The translations under genes were made by a program, and so were the position numbers. A DNA stretch of 64,000 bases, taken from the NCBI GenBank assembly GCA_024408505.1, contig JAKSUZ010000004.1, forward strand, positions 17,368-81,367, given 5' to 3'. This stretch comes from Bacilli bacterium (GTDB taxonomy: Bacteria > Bacillota_I > Bacilli_A > RFN20 > CAG-826). Each line of letters begins with the position of its first letter. The first letter of the stretch is position 1. This document shows positions 17,200-26,019 of the stretch, one piece after another. The notes beneath the pieces were generated by a model, which worked only from the letters and a program-made list of their open reading frames with translations, did not search any database and was not told the DNA's origin.

Positions 17200-18750
17200 A
17201 TGGCACAAGTAATTTCAAGAAAAACCATCGCCGAACATAGTGGTATCAATTGGAAAGATATCCTATTCTATTGTTTCGGTGACTTTGGTAACTGTTTAGT
17301 GTTCGCATGCGCTAACGTGTTGCTTAACAAGTACTACACAAGCTGCTTAATGTTTAACCCGGCTTACATCATCATCATTTTCGCTATTGCGCGTATTTGG
17401 GATGCAGTTAACGATCCAATTATGGGACGTATTGCCGATGGTATGAAACCACATAAAAAACGTGGTAAGTTCAAACGGTGGTTCCTCTATATAAGTATTC
17501 CATATGCCGTTGCAACCATTTTAATGTTCTGTCAATTTGGGCCTACTAAAGTAATTGATGGCTATTGTGCTGCTCCTTGGCAATATATATTAGCAGGCTT
17601 TACTTATATCTTATTCGGTATGTGTATGACTGCGATTCAAATTCCTTATGGATCACTTGCTAGTGTTGTTACTCTTGATAGTAAAGAAAGAAGTAAATTA
17701 TCCATCGCTCGTGGTGTTGCCGGTAATATTGGTGGTATGCCAGTTTTAGCGGTTAAAGCTTTAGCGTTTAAAACCAATGAAGAGACTGGTGGTTCAGTAG
17801 TCGACTTTAAACCTTTAATTATTGGTGTTGCTATTCTAGCAGCCTTCGCCATACTCTTTATGCTTTTATGTTATAAAGGCAGCAAAGAAAGATGGATTCC
17901 TGAACCTGCTCCAAAGGAAAAGGGTGCATTTAAAAAAGCCATTGGACGTATTACTCATAGTCGTTCAATGCTTTCAATTTGTGTTATCTCAGTTATCGTT
18001 GCGGGTGGTGGTATGTTTAAGGGTGTTATTACGCCATTCATTTCCGCTGACTTCTTCGGTTACGATGGAGTTATGACAATCTTACCTGATATCTTTGACT
18101 GCGTTGGTATCGCAGTAACTATGTTCTTAGTTCCAGTTATTTCTAAAAGAATGGGTAAAAAAGAGTCATCCGCAGCCGGTTTATATTTCGCGGCGTTAGT
18201 TAATGCAGTCATGATGCTTATCTTCTTCATGGTTAATTTCGATGTCTTTGGTGAAGCGAAAAACGCAACCGCACCATATATGTTATACGTGGTTGGAAAC
18301 TTCTTATCTGGTTTAGGTTCTGGCTTCTTTAACTGCTTACTCTGGGGTATGGCAGCTGATGCAATCGATGAAATTCAAATTAACACTGGTATCCGTGAAG
18401 ATGGAACTAGTTATTCAATCATGATGTTCTCTAGAAAGATTGGTCAAACTATCGCATTCTGTGGTGGTCAAGGTATCTTACTTGCTATCGGATTTACTGG
18501 TGGTATTGCACTTGATTTACAACAAAAAACCGCTCTTTGGTTTGTCGCAATGGGCACCGTCATTGCATGTTATGCACTTGGCGCGATTCTCTTCACCTTC
18601 TGGTACCCAATTGATAAGAGTAGACTTGAAGAAATTCAAGATGAAAAAGAAATTATGCTTGCTACAGCTGAGAAGAAAAAGATTACCGCTCATAATCCAA
18701 GAACTAAATTTATTAATAACCGTGCTAAAGCAGCGGCAGGGGCTAAATAA
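17200..18750 (+). CDS. GPH-family glycoside/uronide:cation symporter (copy B)
   Basis: 516-aa, about 12-helix GPH transporter, closely similar to the protein at 12672 from the N-terminus (ISRKTIAEHSGINWKDILFY) to DKSRLEEIQDEKE. Conserved ARIWDAVNDPIMGRIADGMK, IQIPYGSLASVV and LSGLGSGFFNCLLWGM are present. The tail is Lys/Ala-rich. It follows the PL8 of module 3, which suggests that each lyase works with its own permease. SD AAGGAGG is inside the lyase end (17170s), somewhat distant from the ATG. Substrate inferred from context. Confidence 0.88.
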   Translation: MAQVISRKTIAEHSGINWKDILFYCFGDFGNCLVFACANVLLNKYYTSCLMFNPAYIIIIFAIARIWDAVNDPIMGRIADGMKPHKKRGKFKRWFLYISIPYAVATILMFCQFGPTKVIDGYCAAPWQYILAGFTYILFGMCMTAIQIPYGSLASVVTLDSKERSKLSIARGVAGNIGGMPVLAVKALAFKTNEETGGSVVDFKPLIIGVAILAAFAILFMLLCYKGSKERWIPEPAPKEKGAFKKAIGRITHSRSMLSICVISVIVAGGGMFKGVITPFISADFFGYDGVMTILPDIFDCVGIAVTMFLVPVISKRMGKKESSAAGLYFAALVNAVMMLIFFMVNFDVFGEAKNATAPYMLYVVGNFLSGLGSGFFNCLLWGMAADAIDEIQINTGIREDGTSYSIMMFSRKIGQTIAFCGGQGILLAIGFTGGIALDLQQKTALWFVAMGTVIACYALGAILFTFWYPIDKSRLEEIQDEKEIMLATAEKKKITAHNPRTKFINNRAKAAAGAK

Positions 18751-18765
18751 GGAGGGAGTGATTTT

Positions 18766-19371
18766 ATGAAGAATATTAGAAAAATCTTATTAGGAATCAT
18801 TACCGTAATGCCGTTTACGCTTAATTCTTGTAGTAGCGTAATGACTTATGATAGTGTCAAATCATGGGTTTCTACTAACTACATCGGAGATGATTCATAT
18901 CCACGGGCAGCAATCGCAACTTTCTCATGGGATTATCATGGCACCACTGGTCCTAAAGCAATAGAAGAAGTTAAGCGTCTTATGAACGATTATCTTCCAA
19001 CTATAATTCCTGAATTTAAAGACGTAATTTATTACCCAGATGGTGTAACAATTGGTCAAAGAATCGTTGTTTACCACACTTTATGGATTACTCCTTTGAC
19101 TAATAAAAATTTTGGAACTACTTATTATAAAGAAGAGGATTGTAAGAAAACCACATTTAGAATTCATAATAATGAATTAAGTGCTACCGATTCTTTAGTG
19201 GTAAATGGTGTTGAAAGCGAAGAAACTAAATATAACAGCACCATCGTCCATGTTCACAATCGACATGGTTATTATCGTGGCATCGGTTTTAAAATTGGTC
19301 GTGGATTTATCGATAAAGAAAACATCATTAAACTTAAAGTTATTATCGATTTAACTTACGAAGATAACTAA
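18766..19371 (+). CDS. Uncharacterised lipoprotein
   Basis: 201-aa predicted lipoprotein with lipobox Cys22 (LNSC) and a strong AAGGAGGGAG site before ATG 18766. No family recognised. It does not show the IGGKEY or YVV-D units of the lyase partner lipoproteins. The mature part mixes a helical N-terminal segment (KAIEEVKRLMNDYLPTI) with beta-rich sequence containing HVHNRHGYYRGIGF near the C-terminus. It lies 15 nt after a GPH permease and 21 nt before the fucose-isomerase-like gene, so it is probably co-transcribed with the glycan-use genes. Function unknown. Confidence 0.7.
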   Translation: MKNIRKILLGIITVMPFTLNSCSSVMTYDSVKSWVSTNYIGDDSYPRAAIATFSWDYHGTTGPKAIEEVKRLMNDYLPTIIPEFKDVIYYPDGVTIGQRIVVYHTLWITPLTNKNFGTTYYKEEDCKKTTFRIHNNELSATDSLVVNGVESEETKYNSTIVHVHNRHGYYRGIGFKIGRGFIDKENIIKLKVIIDLTYEDN

Positions 19372-19392
19372 TAATTAAAAAGGAGATTATTT

Positions 19393-20841
19393 ATGAAAAG
19401 CGGAAAAGACGTTGTTTTAAACATTAGACCAGTAATCGCTAGTGTGATTCATACTGGTGCATGGGAAGGACCTTGTCGAACTGGTCTACCTAAAGAACTA
19501 GATCCTAAGTACGAAGTAAAGGAAGCTAAAGAAGCAGCTAGAAAACTTTATGCTCGTTTAAAGAAAGAGGTTAAAGGTCATGTTCATATTATGGATCCGA
19601 TCTGCGTGGAATATGATGAATCTTTCTATGTCTTAGAAAAAGAGTTTATGAAGCTTAAACAAGACATTGATGAGGTCGACTTATTTGTTTTAACATACCG
19701 CGTTCCTGGTATTGAAAAACTTAATAAACCAGTTTGTATGATTAATAAGGCTCCTACTCCAATTGATTTAGTGGCGTTTATGCGTGATGAAGGACATGAA
19801 GCTTATATGGCACATGATCTTCCTGAATTCACAGAACTATGTCATTACCTTTATGTAAAGAAAGCGATTAAGAACACTAAACTAATGATGTTTGTGTCTC
19901 CTTATCAATATCCAGTAAGTGTTAATACAAGCAATTATCATACTTATGGTTTATTCTCTCGTTATGGTATGGATAACGTTAGATTATCCTTCACTCATAT
20001 CTTTAAAGTAATGGAAGAAGAGATTACGGATAAAAAAGTTATTAATGAAATCGCTACTAAGATTTCTAAAGGCGCAAGTAAAAATCTTACTAAATTAGAA
20101 TGGCTTAAGAGCGATGTTAAATTCTATTTAGCGGTTAAGAAATTAATGGATAAATATGAATGCAATGCCTTTACCGCTCCATGTAAGGAAATGTGTGCTT
20201 CTCGTTTCCCGGCGAAACTTAAATGTACACCATGTTTAACCCATACTTTATTAAAAGATGGTGGATATCCAACATCATGCGAAGAAGATTTGAATGTTTT
20301 AATGTCTACGATGGTATTTATGTATTTAACTGAGAAATCAGTGTATATGGGTAACCCACAATTACTCCTAAAGGGAGAAAGTCTCACTAAAGACTTACAT
20401 ATGTCAAAGATTGTGTATGGAAAAGATAAATACAATGAAGAATTATTAGAAATAAGACATTCCGTTCCTGGATTAAAGATGAACGGCTTTAAGAAAGATA
20501 ACACTCCATATGAATTATGGACATTCACGCATGAAGGTTGGGGCACTAAAGTCCAAGTCAATATGGGTAAATTAGACACCCAAGATGTTACAATTGGTCG
20601 TTTTAACCGTAAAGGTGACAAAATGATAGTTACTCATGGTGTAATTAAAGCTTGCGCTTACAAAGATGATGAATGTTCGCCAGCAATTTATTTAAAGCTT
20701 GATTGTGATCCACGCGAATATCGTCATCGTCTCGCTGATGGTATCTATGGCCATCACCAAGCAGTTGTATTTGGTAACTACGTAGAGCAAATTAAAAAAC
20801 TAGGGAAAATCGTCAATTTTGACGTAGAAGTAGTAAAATAA
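19393..20841 (+). CDS. L-fucose isomerase-like protein
   Basis: 482-aa cytoplasmic protein resembling the L-fucose/L-arabinose isomerase superfamily. Support: the C-terminal half with a Cys-rich stretch (KEMCASRFPAKLKCTPCL), GGYPTSCEEDLN with the conserved Glu/Asp metal-site region, MGNPQLL, and the terminal HHQAVVFGNYVEQIKKL typical of these proteins. SD AAGGAG precedes the ATG. This branch is distinct from classical FucI, and its substrate is unknown. In this cluster it could isomerise a sugar or uronate released from the glycan, possibly replacing a missing uronate isomerase; that is speculation. Confidence 0.68.
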   Translation: MKSGKDVVLNIRPVIASVIHTGAWEGPCRTGLPKELDPKYEVKEAKEAARKLYARLKKEVKGHVHIMDPICVEYDESFYVLEKEFMKLKQDIDEVDLFVLTYRVPGIEKLNKPVCMINKAPTPIDLVAFMRDEGHEAYMAHDLPEFTELCHYLYVKKAIKNTKLMMFVSPYQYPVSVNTSNYHTYGLFSRYGMDNVRLSFTHIFKVMEEEITDKKVINEIATKISKGASKNLTKLEWLKSDVKFYLAVKKLMDKYECNAFTAPCKEMCASRFPAKLKCTPCLTHTLLKDGGYPTSCEEDLNVLMSTMVFMYLTEKSVYMGNPQLLLKGESLTKDLHMSKIVYGKDKYNEELLEIRHSVPGLKMNGFKKDNTPYELWTFTHEGWGTKVQVNMGKLDTQDVTIGRFNRKGDKMIVTHGVIKACAYKDDECSPAIYLKLDCDPREYRHRLADGIYGHHQAVVFGNYVEQIKKLGKIVNFDVEVVK

Positions 20842-20854
20842 CTACTTTTCTCGT
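20828..20854 (+). terminator. Intrinsic terminator overlapping the stop of the fucose-isomerase-like gene
   Basis: AAGTAGT (20828-20834), loop AAAATA, ACTACTT (20841-20847), then a T-rich tail. The UAA stop at 20839-20841 lies within the loop. This probably ends the operon that starts at 14201. Confidence 0.5.
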
Positions 20855-20876
20855 CTTTTTTATTAATAAAAAAGAC
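20853..20876 (+). terminator. 24-nt perfect palindrome, probable second terminator
   Basis: GTCTTTTTTATT at 20853-20864 is followed immediately by its exact reverse complement to 20876. It can fold as an A/T-rich hairpin and follows the first stem by 5 nt. It separates the fucose-isomerase-like gene from the next permease operon. Confidence 0.45.
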
Positions 20877-20917
20877 AAATCCTTCTTTTTGTGATACTTT
20901 ATTTGTAAGGGGATTTT

Positions 20918-22402
20918 ATGGCCGAAAGAAAACATATAGCCAAGTATAGCGGTCTTCGTTTAAAAGACTACATCGGCTATGCATTAGGCGATGTTGGTTG
21001 CTGTTTGGTATTTAGCCTTAATACTTCATTGCTACAAAACTATTACACTGATGCATTATTTTTAAATCCGATTTTTATTATGGTTATGTTTGTCGTAGCG
21101 CGTGTTTGGGATGCAATTAACGATCCAATCATGGGTCGCATTGTTGATCGAATGAAGCCGAATAAAATGGGCAAATTCAAACGCTGGTTCATTTATGGCG
21201 GGCTACCGTTAATGATTGCTAGTATCTTGATGTTTATTCAATTACCTGGAATGATTGACGCTGGCAAACAAGAGGCCTTTATCGGCGCTTACGTCTTTGC
21301 GACTATTACTTATATTTTATTCGGCATGATGTATACTGCTGTCCAAATTCCATATGGTAGTCTAGCTAGTGTAGTCACAGCGGATGAAAAAGAAAGAAGC
21401 AAATTATCCATATTCCGCTCTGTCGGTAGTGCTTTAGGATGCACTCCGATATTAATCCTTAACATGTTTACCTTCTTTACCGATCCTAAAACTAAACGAC
21501 AAGAAGTTAATTACACGATTTTAATTATCGGCGTAGTTGTAATGGCGATTTGTAGTTTTATTGCCATGTTTGCCGCTTATAAAATGAATAAAGAACGTGT
21601 CCCAGTTAAACCAGTTCCACACGAAAAAGGAAGTATGAAAGCCGGTTTAAAGAGAATCTTTAAGACTCGTTCCATGATTGTTCTTTGTGTAATTGGTATG
21701 CTCCTTTTGGCTCAAAGCATGTTTGGAACATCTTATTTTGGTTACGTCCTCCGTAACTATTATCAAGCGAATGGTCCGTTAGCAATGATTCCTTCTCTTA
21801 TTAGTCAATTCATGCCAATTCTTTTAATGTTTGTTGTTCCTCCTTTAGCCAAAAAGTTTGGCAAAAAAGAAGTTAGTGCTATCGGAATGATTATTGCCCT
21901 TGTTGCTAATATCACTTTATTCTTACTTGTCTTTATCCCTGGCGATGAAATGCATTCTAACACCTTAATTTGGTTCTATATTCTTAATGCGATTGTCAGC
22001 ATTGGAACCACTCCACTTACTTTACAAATATGGAGTATGATTGCCGACTGCATTGATGATATGCAAGTAAAAAATGGTATTAGAGAAGATGGTAGCTCTT
22101 ACGCGGTCTTTATGTTTTTTAGAAAATTTGGTCAAATTATTTGCGCCATTACCGTAAATTGTAGTTTACTCGCTATGGGATATAACTTTGCCGTTCAGGA
22201 TTTCTCATCTGATCAAATCCGCTTAATGTATATTTTAGGCACCGTAATCCCGATTGCTATGTTAGTGATTATTGCGTATTTATTAATGTTCCGCTATCCG
22301 CTTAATAAAGCTGGATTAGAGAAACTACAAGATGAAAAAGAAGCTTTCTTTGCTAAAGAAGAAAAGAAACAAATAGCAACGAAATCTAAGGGAGGAAAAT
22401 AA
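20918..22402 (+). CDS. GPH-family glycoside/uronide:cation symporter (copy C)
   Basis: 494-aa, about 12-helix GPH transporter heading block B. Conserved ARVWDAINDPIMGRIVDRMK, KFKRWFIY, VQIPYGSLASVV, KNGIREDGSSYAVFMFFRKFGQ and the C-terminal LNKAGLEKLQDEKE. More divergent from copies A and B than they are from each other, and nearer to the copy at 50886 (shared SGLRLKDYIGYALGD-type N-terminus). AAGGGG lies before the ATG. Followed 1 nt later by a TIM-barrel gene. Likely imports a glycan-derived sugar handled by the next genes. Confidence 0.87.
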   Translation: MAERKHIAKYSGLRLKDYIGYALGDVGCCLVFSLNTSLLQNYYTDALFLNPIFIMVMFVVARVWDAINDPIMGRIVDRMKPNKMGKFKRWFIYGGLPLMIASILMFIQLPGMIDAGKQEAFIGAYVFATITYILFGMMYTAVQIPYGSLASVVTADEKERSKLSIFRSVGSALGCTPILILNMFTFFTDPKTKRQEVNYTILIIGVVVMAICSFIAMFAAYKMNKERVPVKPVPHEKGSMKAGLKRIFKTRSMIVLCVIGMLLLAQSMFGTSYFGYVLRNYYQANGPLAMIPSLISQFMPILLMFVVPPLAKKFGKKEVSAIGMIIALVANITLFLLVFIPGDEMHSNTLIWFYILNAIVSIGTTPLTLQIWSMIADCIDDMQVKNGIREDGSSYAVFMFFRKFGQIICAITVNCSLLAMGYNFAVQDFSSDQIRLMYILGTVIPIAMLVIIAYLLMFRYPLNKAGLEKLQDEKEAFFAKEEKKQIATKSKGGK

Positions 22403-22403
22403 T

Positions 22404-23252
22404 ATGATTAGACTATGTGCTTTCGCTGATGAGGCAGGTCCATCACTTGCTGAACAAATAAATGCTTTAAAAAAGCATAACATTCATTTAATTGAATTAA
22501 GAAGTGTGGATGGAAAGAACGTTCTTGATTTTACTGATGAAGAAGCCAAAACAATTTGTAAGCAATTAAATAAAAACGGAATCAAAGTATGGTCCGTTGG
22601 TTCGCCAATTGGTAAAGTCGATGTTAATACTGACTTTAATGAATATGAGAAGAAAGTTATTAGAGCTTGTGAACTTGCTAATATCTTTAATTCTACGAAT
22701 GTAAGAATGTTTTCATTCTTTAAAGCTTATAATTCAAAAGATAAAGTCATCGCTCAATTAAAACGGATGGTCGAGATTGGCAAGAAATATAATGTCAAAA
22801 TGTGCCACGAGAACGAAAAGGAAATATATGGCGATATTGAATCTCGTTGCACTGAAATCTTAAATGCAGTTCCTGGTCTATATTATGTTTATGATCCTGC
22901 TAACTTCTTACAATGTAAGCAAGAACCAAAAGAATCCTTGAAGATGTTATTACCACGTGCTTATTATCTTCACATTAAAGACGCTTTAATGGCAACTGGT
23001 GAAGTTGTTCCTGCAGGTAAAGGCGACGGGCATCTACAAGAAATCATTAATTCCATTAATACCGATAAGGTTCTTACTATTGAACCACACTTAAAGGTGT
23101 TTGCCGGTTATGCAAATGTTGATAAGACTGAACTAAAAAATAAATACGAATACAAAACCAATGCTGAAGCATTTGATGCGGCAGTTACTCACACTAAAGA
23201 GTTATTAAAGAATGCCGGTTATCATGAAACTGAAGAAGGATTTAGTAAATGA
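22404..23252 (+). CDS. Sugar phosphate isomerase/epimerase-like TIM barrel (copy B)
   Basis: 282-aa paralogue of the protein at 10658, with the same start (MIRLCAFADEA), VDGKNVLDFTDEEA, SVGSPIGK and C-terminal KNAGYHETEEGF. Candidate metal ligands: CHENEKE (Glu), YVYDPANF (Asp), YLHIKDA (His) and TIEPH (Glu). GGAGG lies ahead of the ATG. It overlaps the next TIM barrel by 4 nt (ATGA). Role as an isomerase, epimerase or beta-eliminating enzyme on an oxidised sugar is inferred from pairing with a Gfo/Idh protein. Confidence 0.82.
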   Translation: MIRLCAFADEAGPSLAEQINALKKHNIHLIELRSVDGKNVLDFTDEEAKTICKQLNKNGIKVWSVGSPIGKVDVNTDFNEYEKKVIRACELANIFNSTNVRMFSFFKAYNSKDKVIAQLKRMVEIGKKYNVKMCHENEKEIYGDIESRCTEILNAVPGLYYVYDPANFLQCKQEPKESLKMLLPRAYYLHIKDALMATGEVVPAGKGDGHLQEIINSINTDKVLTIEPHLKVFAGYANVDKTELKNKYEYKTNAEAFDAAVTHTKELLKNAGYHETEEGFSK

Positions 23253-24007
23253 AAATAGGACTTAATTTATATTCCATCAGGAATATGATTCAGACTAAAC
23301 CCGATTTAATTAAAACTTTAAAGCAACTTAAAAAAGATGGTTGTGATTTTGTTCAATTTTCTGGTTCACTAGTTCCATTAACCGAACTTAAAGATGCAGT
23401 TAAGAAAACCAAGATGCCAATTGTGGTCACTCATTCTCCATTGGAGAGAATCCTTCACGATACCGATAAATTAATTAAAGAACATAAATCATTTAACTGC
23501 ACTCGAATTGGTTTAGGAATGATTCCTGATAAAGCAATTTACGCTAATGATCAGAAAGTCACTAAAACAATTGATCAACTAGAGAAAGTAGCGATCAAAA
23601 TGAAAAAACAAGGCATAAAATTCTTTTATCATAATCATCAATTTGCTTTCCGGAAATTAAAAAGCGGGAAAACTATTTTTGAATACATGATTAAAAAGGC
23701 TCCCCACATTAACTTTGTGCTTGATACCTATTGGGTACAATACGGAGGCGCTTCAATCATTGATATGATTCACGCTTTAAAAGGACGAATCGAATGTGTT
23801 CATTTAAAAGATTATAAAATTAATAATCAACTTGAACCAGAGTTCGCACCTTTAGGCGATGGGAACATAAATTTAGTAGACGTTATCAAAGAAGCTAAAA
23901 AATCAGGAACTAAATATTTCCTAATTGAACAAGATAACGCTGCTACCAAAAAAGATGGCTATAAAGATATAGTTAAAAGTATTAAATATATAAAGGAGAA
24001 TTTCTAA
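23249..24007 (+). CDS. Sugar phosphate isomerase/epimerase-like TIM barrel (second in block B)
   Basis: 252-aa xylose-isomerase-like TIM barrel, not closely similar to the preceding one. Seen: MKIGLNLYSIR, FYHNHQFAF, FVLDTYWVQYGG (Asp ligand), CVHLKDYK (His), GDGNINL and FLIEQDNA (Glu). These are the signatures of the IolE/IolI-like group that isomerises or dehydrates ketosugars and inosose. It overlaps the neighbours by 4 nt and 1 nt, so it is tightly coupled with them. Exact substrate unknown. Confidence 0.83.
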   Translation: MKIGLNLYSIRNMIQTKPDLIKTLKQLKKDGCDFVQFSGSLVPLTELKDAVKKTKMPIVVTHSPLERILHDTDKLIKEHKSFNCTRIGLGMIPDKAIYANDQKVTKTIDQLEKVAIKMKKQGIKFFYHNHQFAFRKLKSGKTIFEYMIKKAPHINFVLDTYWVQYGGASIIDMIHALKGRIECVHLKDYKINNQLEPEFAPLGDGNINLVDVIKEAKKSGTKYFLIEQDNAATKKDGYKDIVKSIKYIKENF

Positions 24008-25203
24008 TGAAAAAAGTACGTTATGGGATTATCGGTGTCGGTAATCAGGGAAGCTACTACGCTTCATTAATTAAGGATGGTAAGATTCCAAATGCTGTCC
24101 TTGGGGGTATTTGTGATACTAACCCACAAAAAATCACAGCCTTAATCAATCGACTTAAATTAAAAGATGTTCCATTCTTTAGTGATTGCCGCCAATTAAT
24201 GGATAGCAAATATGTAGATGCGATTATCATCACCACTCCACACTATTTACATCCAATTATGGCGCAAGAATGCTTTATGAAAAATATTCATGTCATTACT
24301 GATAAACCTGCTGGTGTCTTTACAAGACAAGTTTGGAGAATGAATCAAGAAAGCAAAAAAAGCAAAGGCTTATTTGGCATGATGTTTAATCAACGCACTA
24401 ACTGCGTGTATCGTAAGATGAGAGAAATCATTGCTAATGGCGGTATTGGTAAACTTCAAAGAGTTACTTGGATTATCACCGACTGGTTTAGAACTCAAAT
24501 GTATTATGATTCTGGATCATGGCGCGCAACTTGGAGAGGAGAAGGTGGAGGCGTATTAATTAACCAATGCCCACACCAAATCGATCTTATTTCATGGGTA
24601 GTCGGTGAGATGCCGAAAACTGTAAATGCTTTCTGTAAGTATGGACATTGGCACAATATTGAAGTTGAAGATGAAGTAACAGCTTATTTCACTTATAAAA
24701 ACGGCGCGACTGGTGTCTTTATCACTACTACTGGTGAAGCTCCTGGCACCAACCGTTTTGAAGTAAGTGGCACTTTAGGCAAATTAATCTGCGAAAATAA
24801 TAAACTTTATTACTATAAGAACAATAAAGATTCCACTCAGTTTTTATTACACGCAAAAACTTCATTTGATAAACCAACAGTAAAAGTAACTGAAGTTAAA
24901 ACTGATGGTAAGAATTTACAACACATTGGTATTTTACGTAACTTCACTAATGCAATTCTTAGAAAAGAAAAATTATTTGTTAAAGGCACTGATGGTATTA
25001 ATGGCGTTGAACTTATGAACGCGATTGAATTATCGGGTTGGCAAAATGGTAAAACCGTCAAGATTCCTGTTAATGAAAAAGTATACTTTAATGAATTATT
25101 AAAGCACGTGAAAAATTCAAAGTGTAGACGCGGTCACGATAATATTGTTGAAAAGGCCCTCAACTTTGGCACTGGTCAACACAATGTAAAGAATGGTAAA
25201 TAA
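24007..25203 (+). CDS. Gfo/Idh/MocA-family oxidoreductase (copy B)
   Basis: 398-aa NAD(P)-dependent sugar oxidoreductase, full-length paralogue of the protein at 11530. YGIIGVGNQGSY is the nucleotide-binding loop. TDKPAG replaces the usual EKP with DKP, and GGGVLINQCPHQIDL has the conserved His. Shared FGMMFNQR and WRATWRGEGGG. It has about 20 extra C-terminal residues (RRGHDNIVEKALNFG) compared with copy A. Its ATG overlaps the stop of the preceding barrel. Likely oxidises or reduces a sugar or uronate intermediate. Confidence 0.86.
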   Translation: MKKVRYGIIGVGNQGSYYASLIKDGKIPNAVLGGICDTNPQKITALINRLKLKDVPFFSDCRQLMDSKYVDAIIITTPHYLHPIMAQECFMKNIHVITDKPAGVFTRQVWRMNQESKKSKGLFGMMFNQRTNCVYRKMREIIANGGIGKLQRVTWIITDWFRTQMYYDSGSWRATWRGEGGGVLINQCPHQIDLISWVVGEMPKTVNAFCKYGHWHNIEVEDEVTAYFTYKNGATGVFITTTGEAPGTNRFEVSGTLGKLICENNKLYYYKNNKDSTQFLLHAKTSFDKPTVKVTEVKTDGKNLQHIGILRNFTNAILRKEKLFVKGTDGINGVELMNAIELSGWQNGKTVKIPVNEKVYFNELLKHVKNSKCRRGHDNIVEKALNFGTGQHNVKNGK

Positions 25204-25204
25204 T

Positions 25205-26017
25205 ATGTCTAATTTTAAAAACAAAGTTATTGTTATTACCGGCGGCTCTGGAGTTATTTGCAGTGCGCTTGCTCGTGCATTAGATAAGGAAGGGGCTAAA
25301 CTTGCCATCCTAGATCTAAACGAAGAGAAGGCCAAAGCGTTTGCAAAGACTTTAAAGCACGCAAAAGGATATAAGTGTAACGTACTTGAACCCAATGATT
25401 TAAAACGCGCCCATCAAGCGATTAAGCGTGATTTTGGTTTAGTTGATATCTTAATTAATGGCGCTGGTGGAAATAATCCTAAGGCCACAACCGATAATGA
25501 ATATGCTGAAGCTAAACTTCCTAAGAGCACTAAAGATTTCTTTAAATTAGATAAAGCTGGAATTAGTTTTGTCTTTGATTTAAATTTCCTTGGCACGGTA
25601 CTTCCCACACAAGAATTCGCAAGCGATATGATGAAGAAAGGCGGATCGATTTTAAACATTTCGAGTATGAACGCTTTTACTCCATTAACAAAGATTCCAG
25701 CTTATAGTGGAGCAAAAGCCGCTGTTAGTAACTTTACTAAATGGCTAGCGGTTCATTTCTCACACGTAGGAATTAGAGTTAATGCTATTGCGCCTGGTTT
25801 CTTTGTCACTGCGCAAAATAAAGATTTACTCTTTAAAGATGGTAAACCCACCGCAAGAACTAAAAAAATCTTAGCAGCTACTCCAATGGGTCGCTTTGGC
25901 GAAGTTAAAGAATTAGTAGGTGCTACATTATTCTTACTTGATGATAAAGCGGCAAGCTTTGTTACTGGTGTAGTTTTACCAATTGATGGTGGCTTCTCAT
26001 CTTATAGCGGAGTGTGA
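25205..26017 (+). CDS. SDR-type D-mannonate oxidoreductase (fructuronate reductase-like)
   Basis: 270-aa short-chain dehydrogenase. TGGSGVICSALA is the Rossmann motif, NGAGGNNP the structural motif, ISSMNAF holds the catalytic Ser and AYSGAKAAV the Tyr-Lys pair. Length, the GGNNPKAT region and the immediate downstream mannonate dehydratase match the YjmF-like SDRs that interconvert D-fructuronate and D-mannonate in Firmicutes. Start chosen at ATG 25205 (MSNFKNK); an in-frame ATG at 25193 is inside the previous gene. No strong SD is visible at either start. uxuB would be the functional name, but classical UxuB is of another family, so no symbol is given. Confidence 0.77.
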   Translation: MSNFKNKVIVITGGSGVICSALARALDKEGAKLAILDLNEEKAKAFAKTLKHAKGYKCNVLEPNDLKRAHQAIKRDFGLVDILINGAGGNNPKATTDNEYAEAKLPKSTKDFFKLDKAGISFVFDLNFLGTVLPTQEFASDMMKKGGSILNISSMNAFTPLTKIPAYSGAKAAVSNFTKWLAVHFSHVGIRVNAIAPGFFVTAQNKDLLFKDGKPTARTKKILAATPMGRFGEVKELVGATLFLLDDKAASFVTGVVLPIDGGFSSYSGV

Positions 26018-26019
26018 TT

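Noticed and set aside
20124..20621. 165-aa minus-strand open frame
   Set aside because: Lies fully opposite the fucose-isomerase-like gene, has no family resemblance and no ribosome-binding site; a shadow frame.
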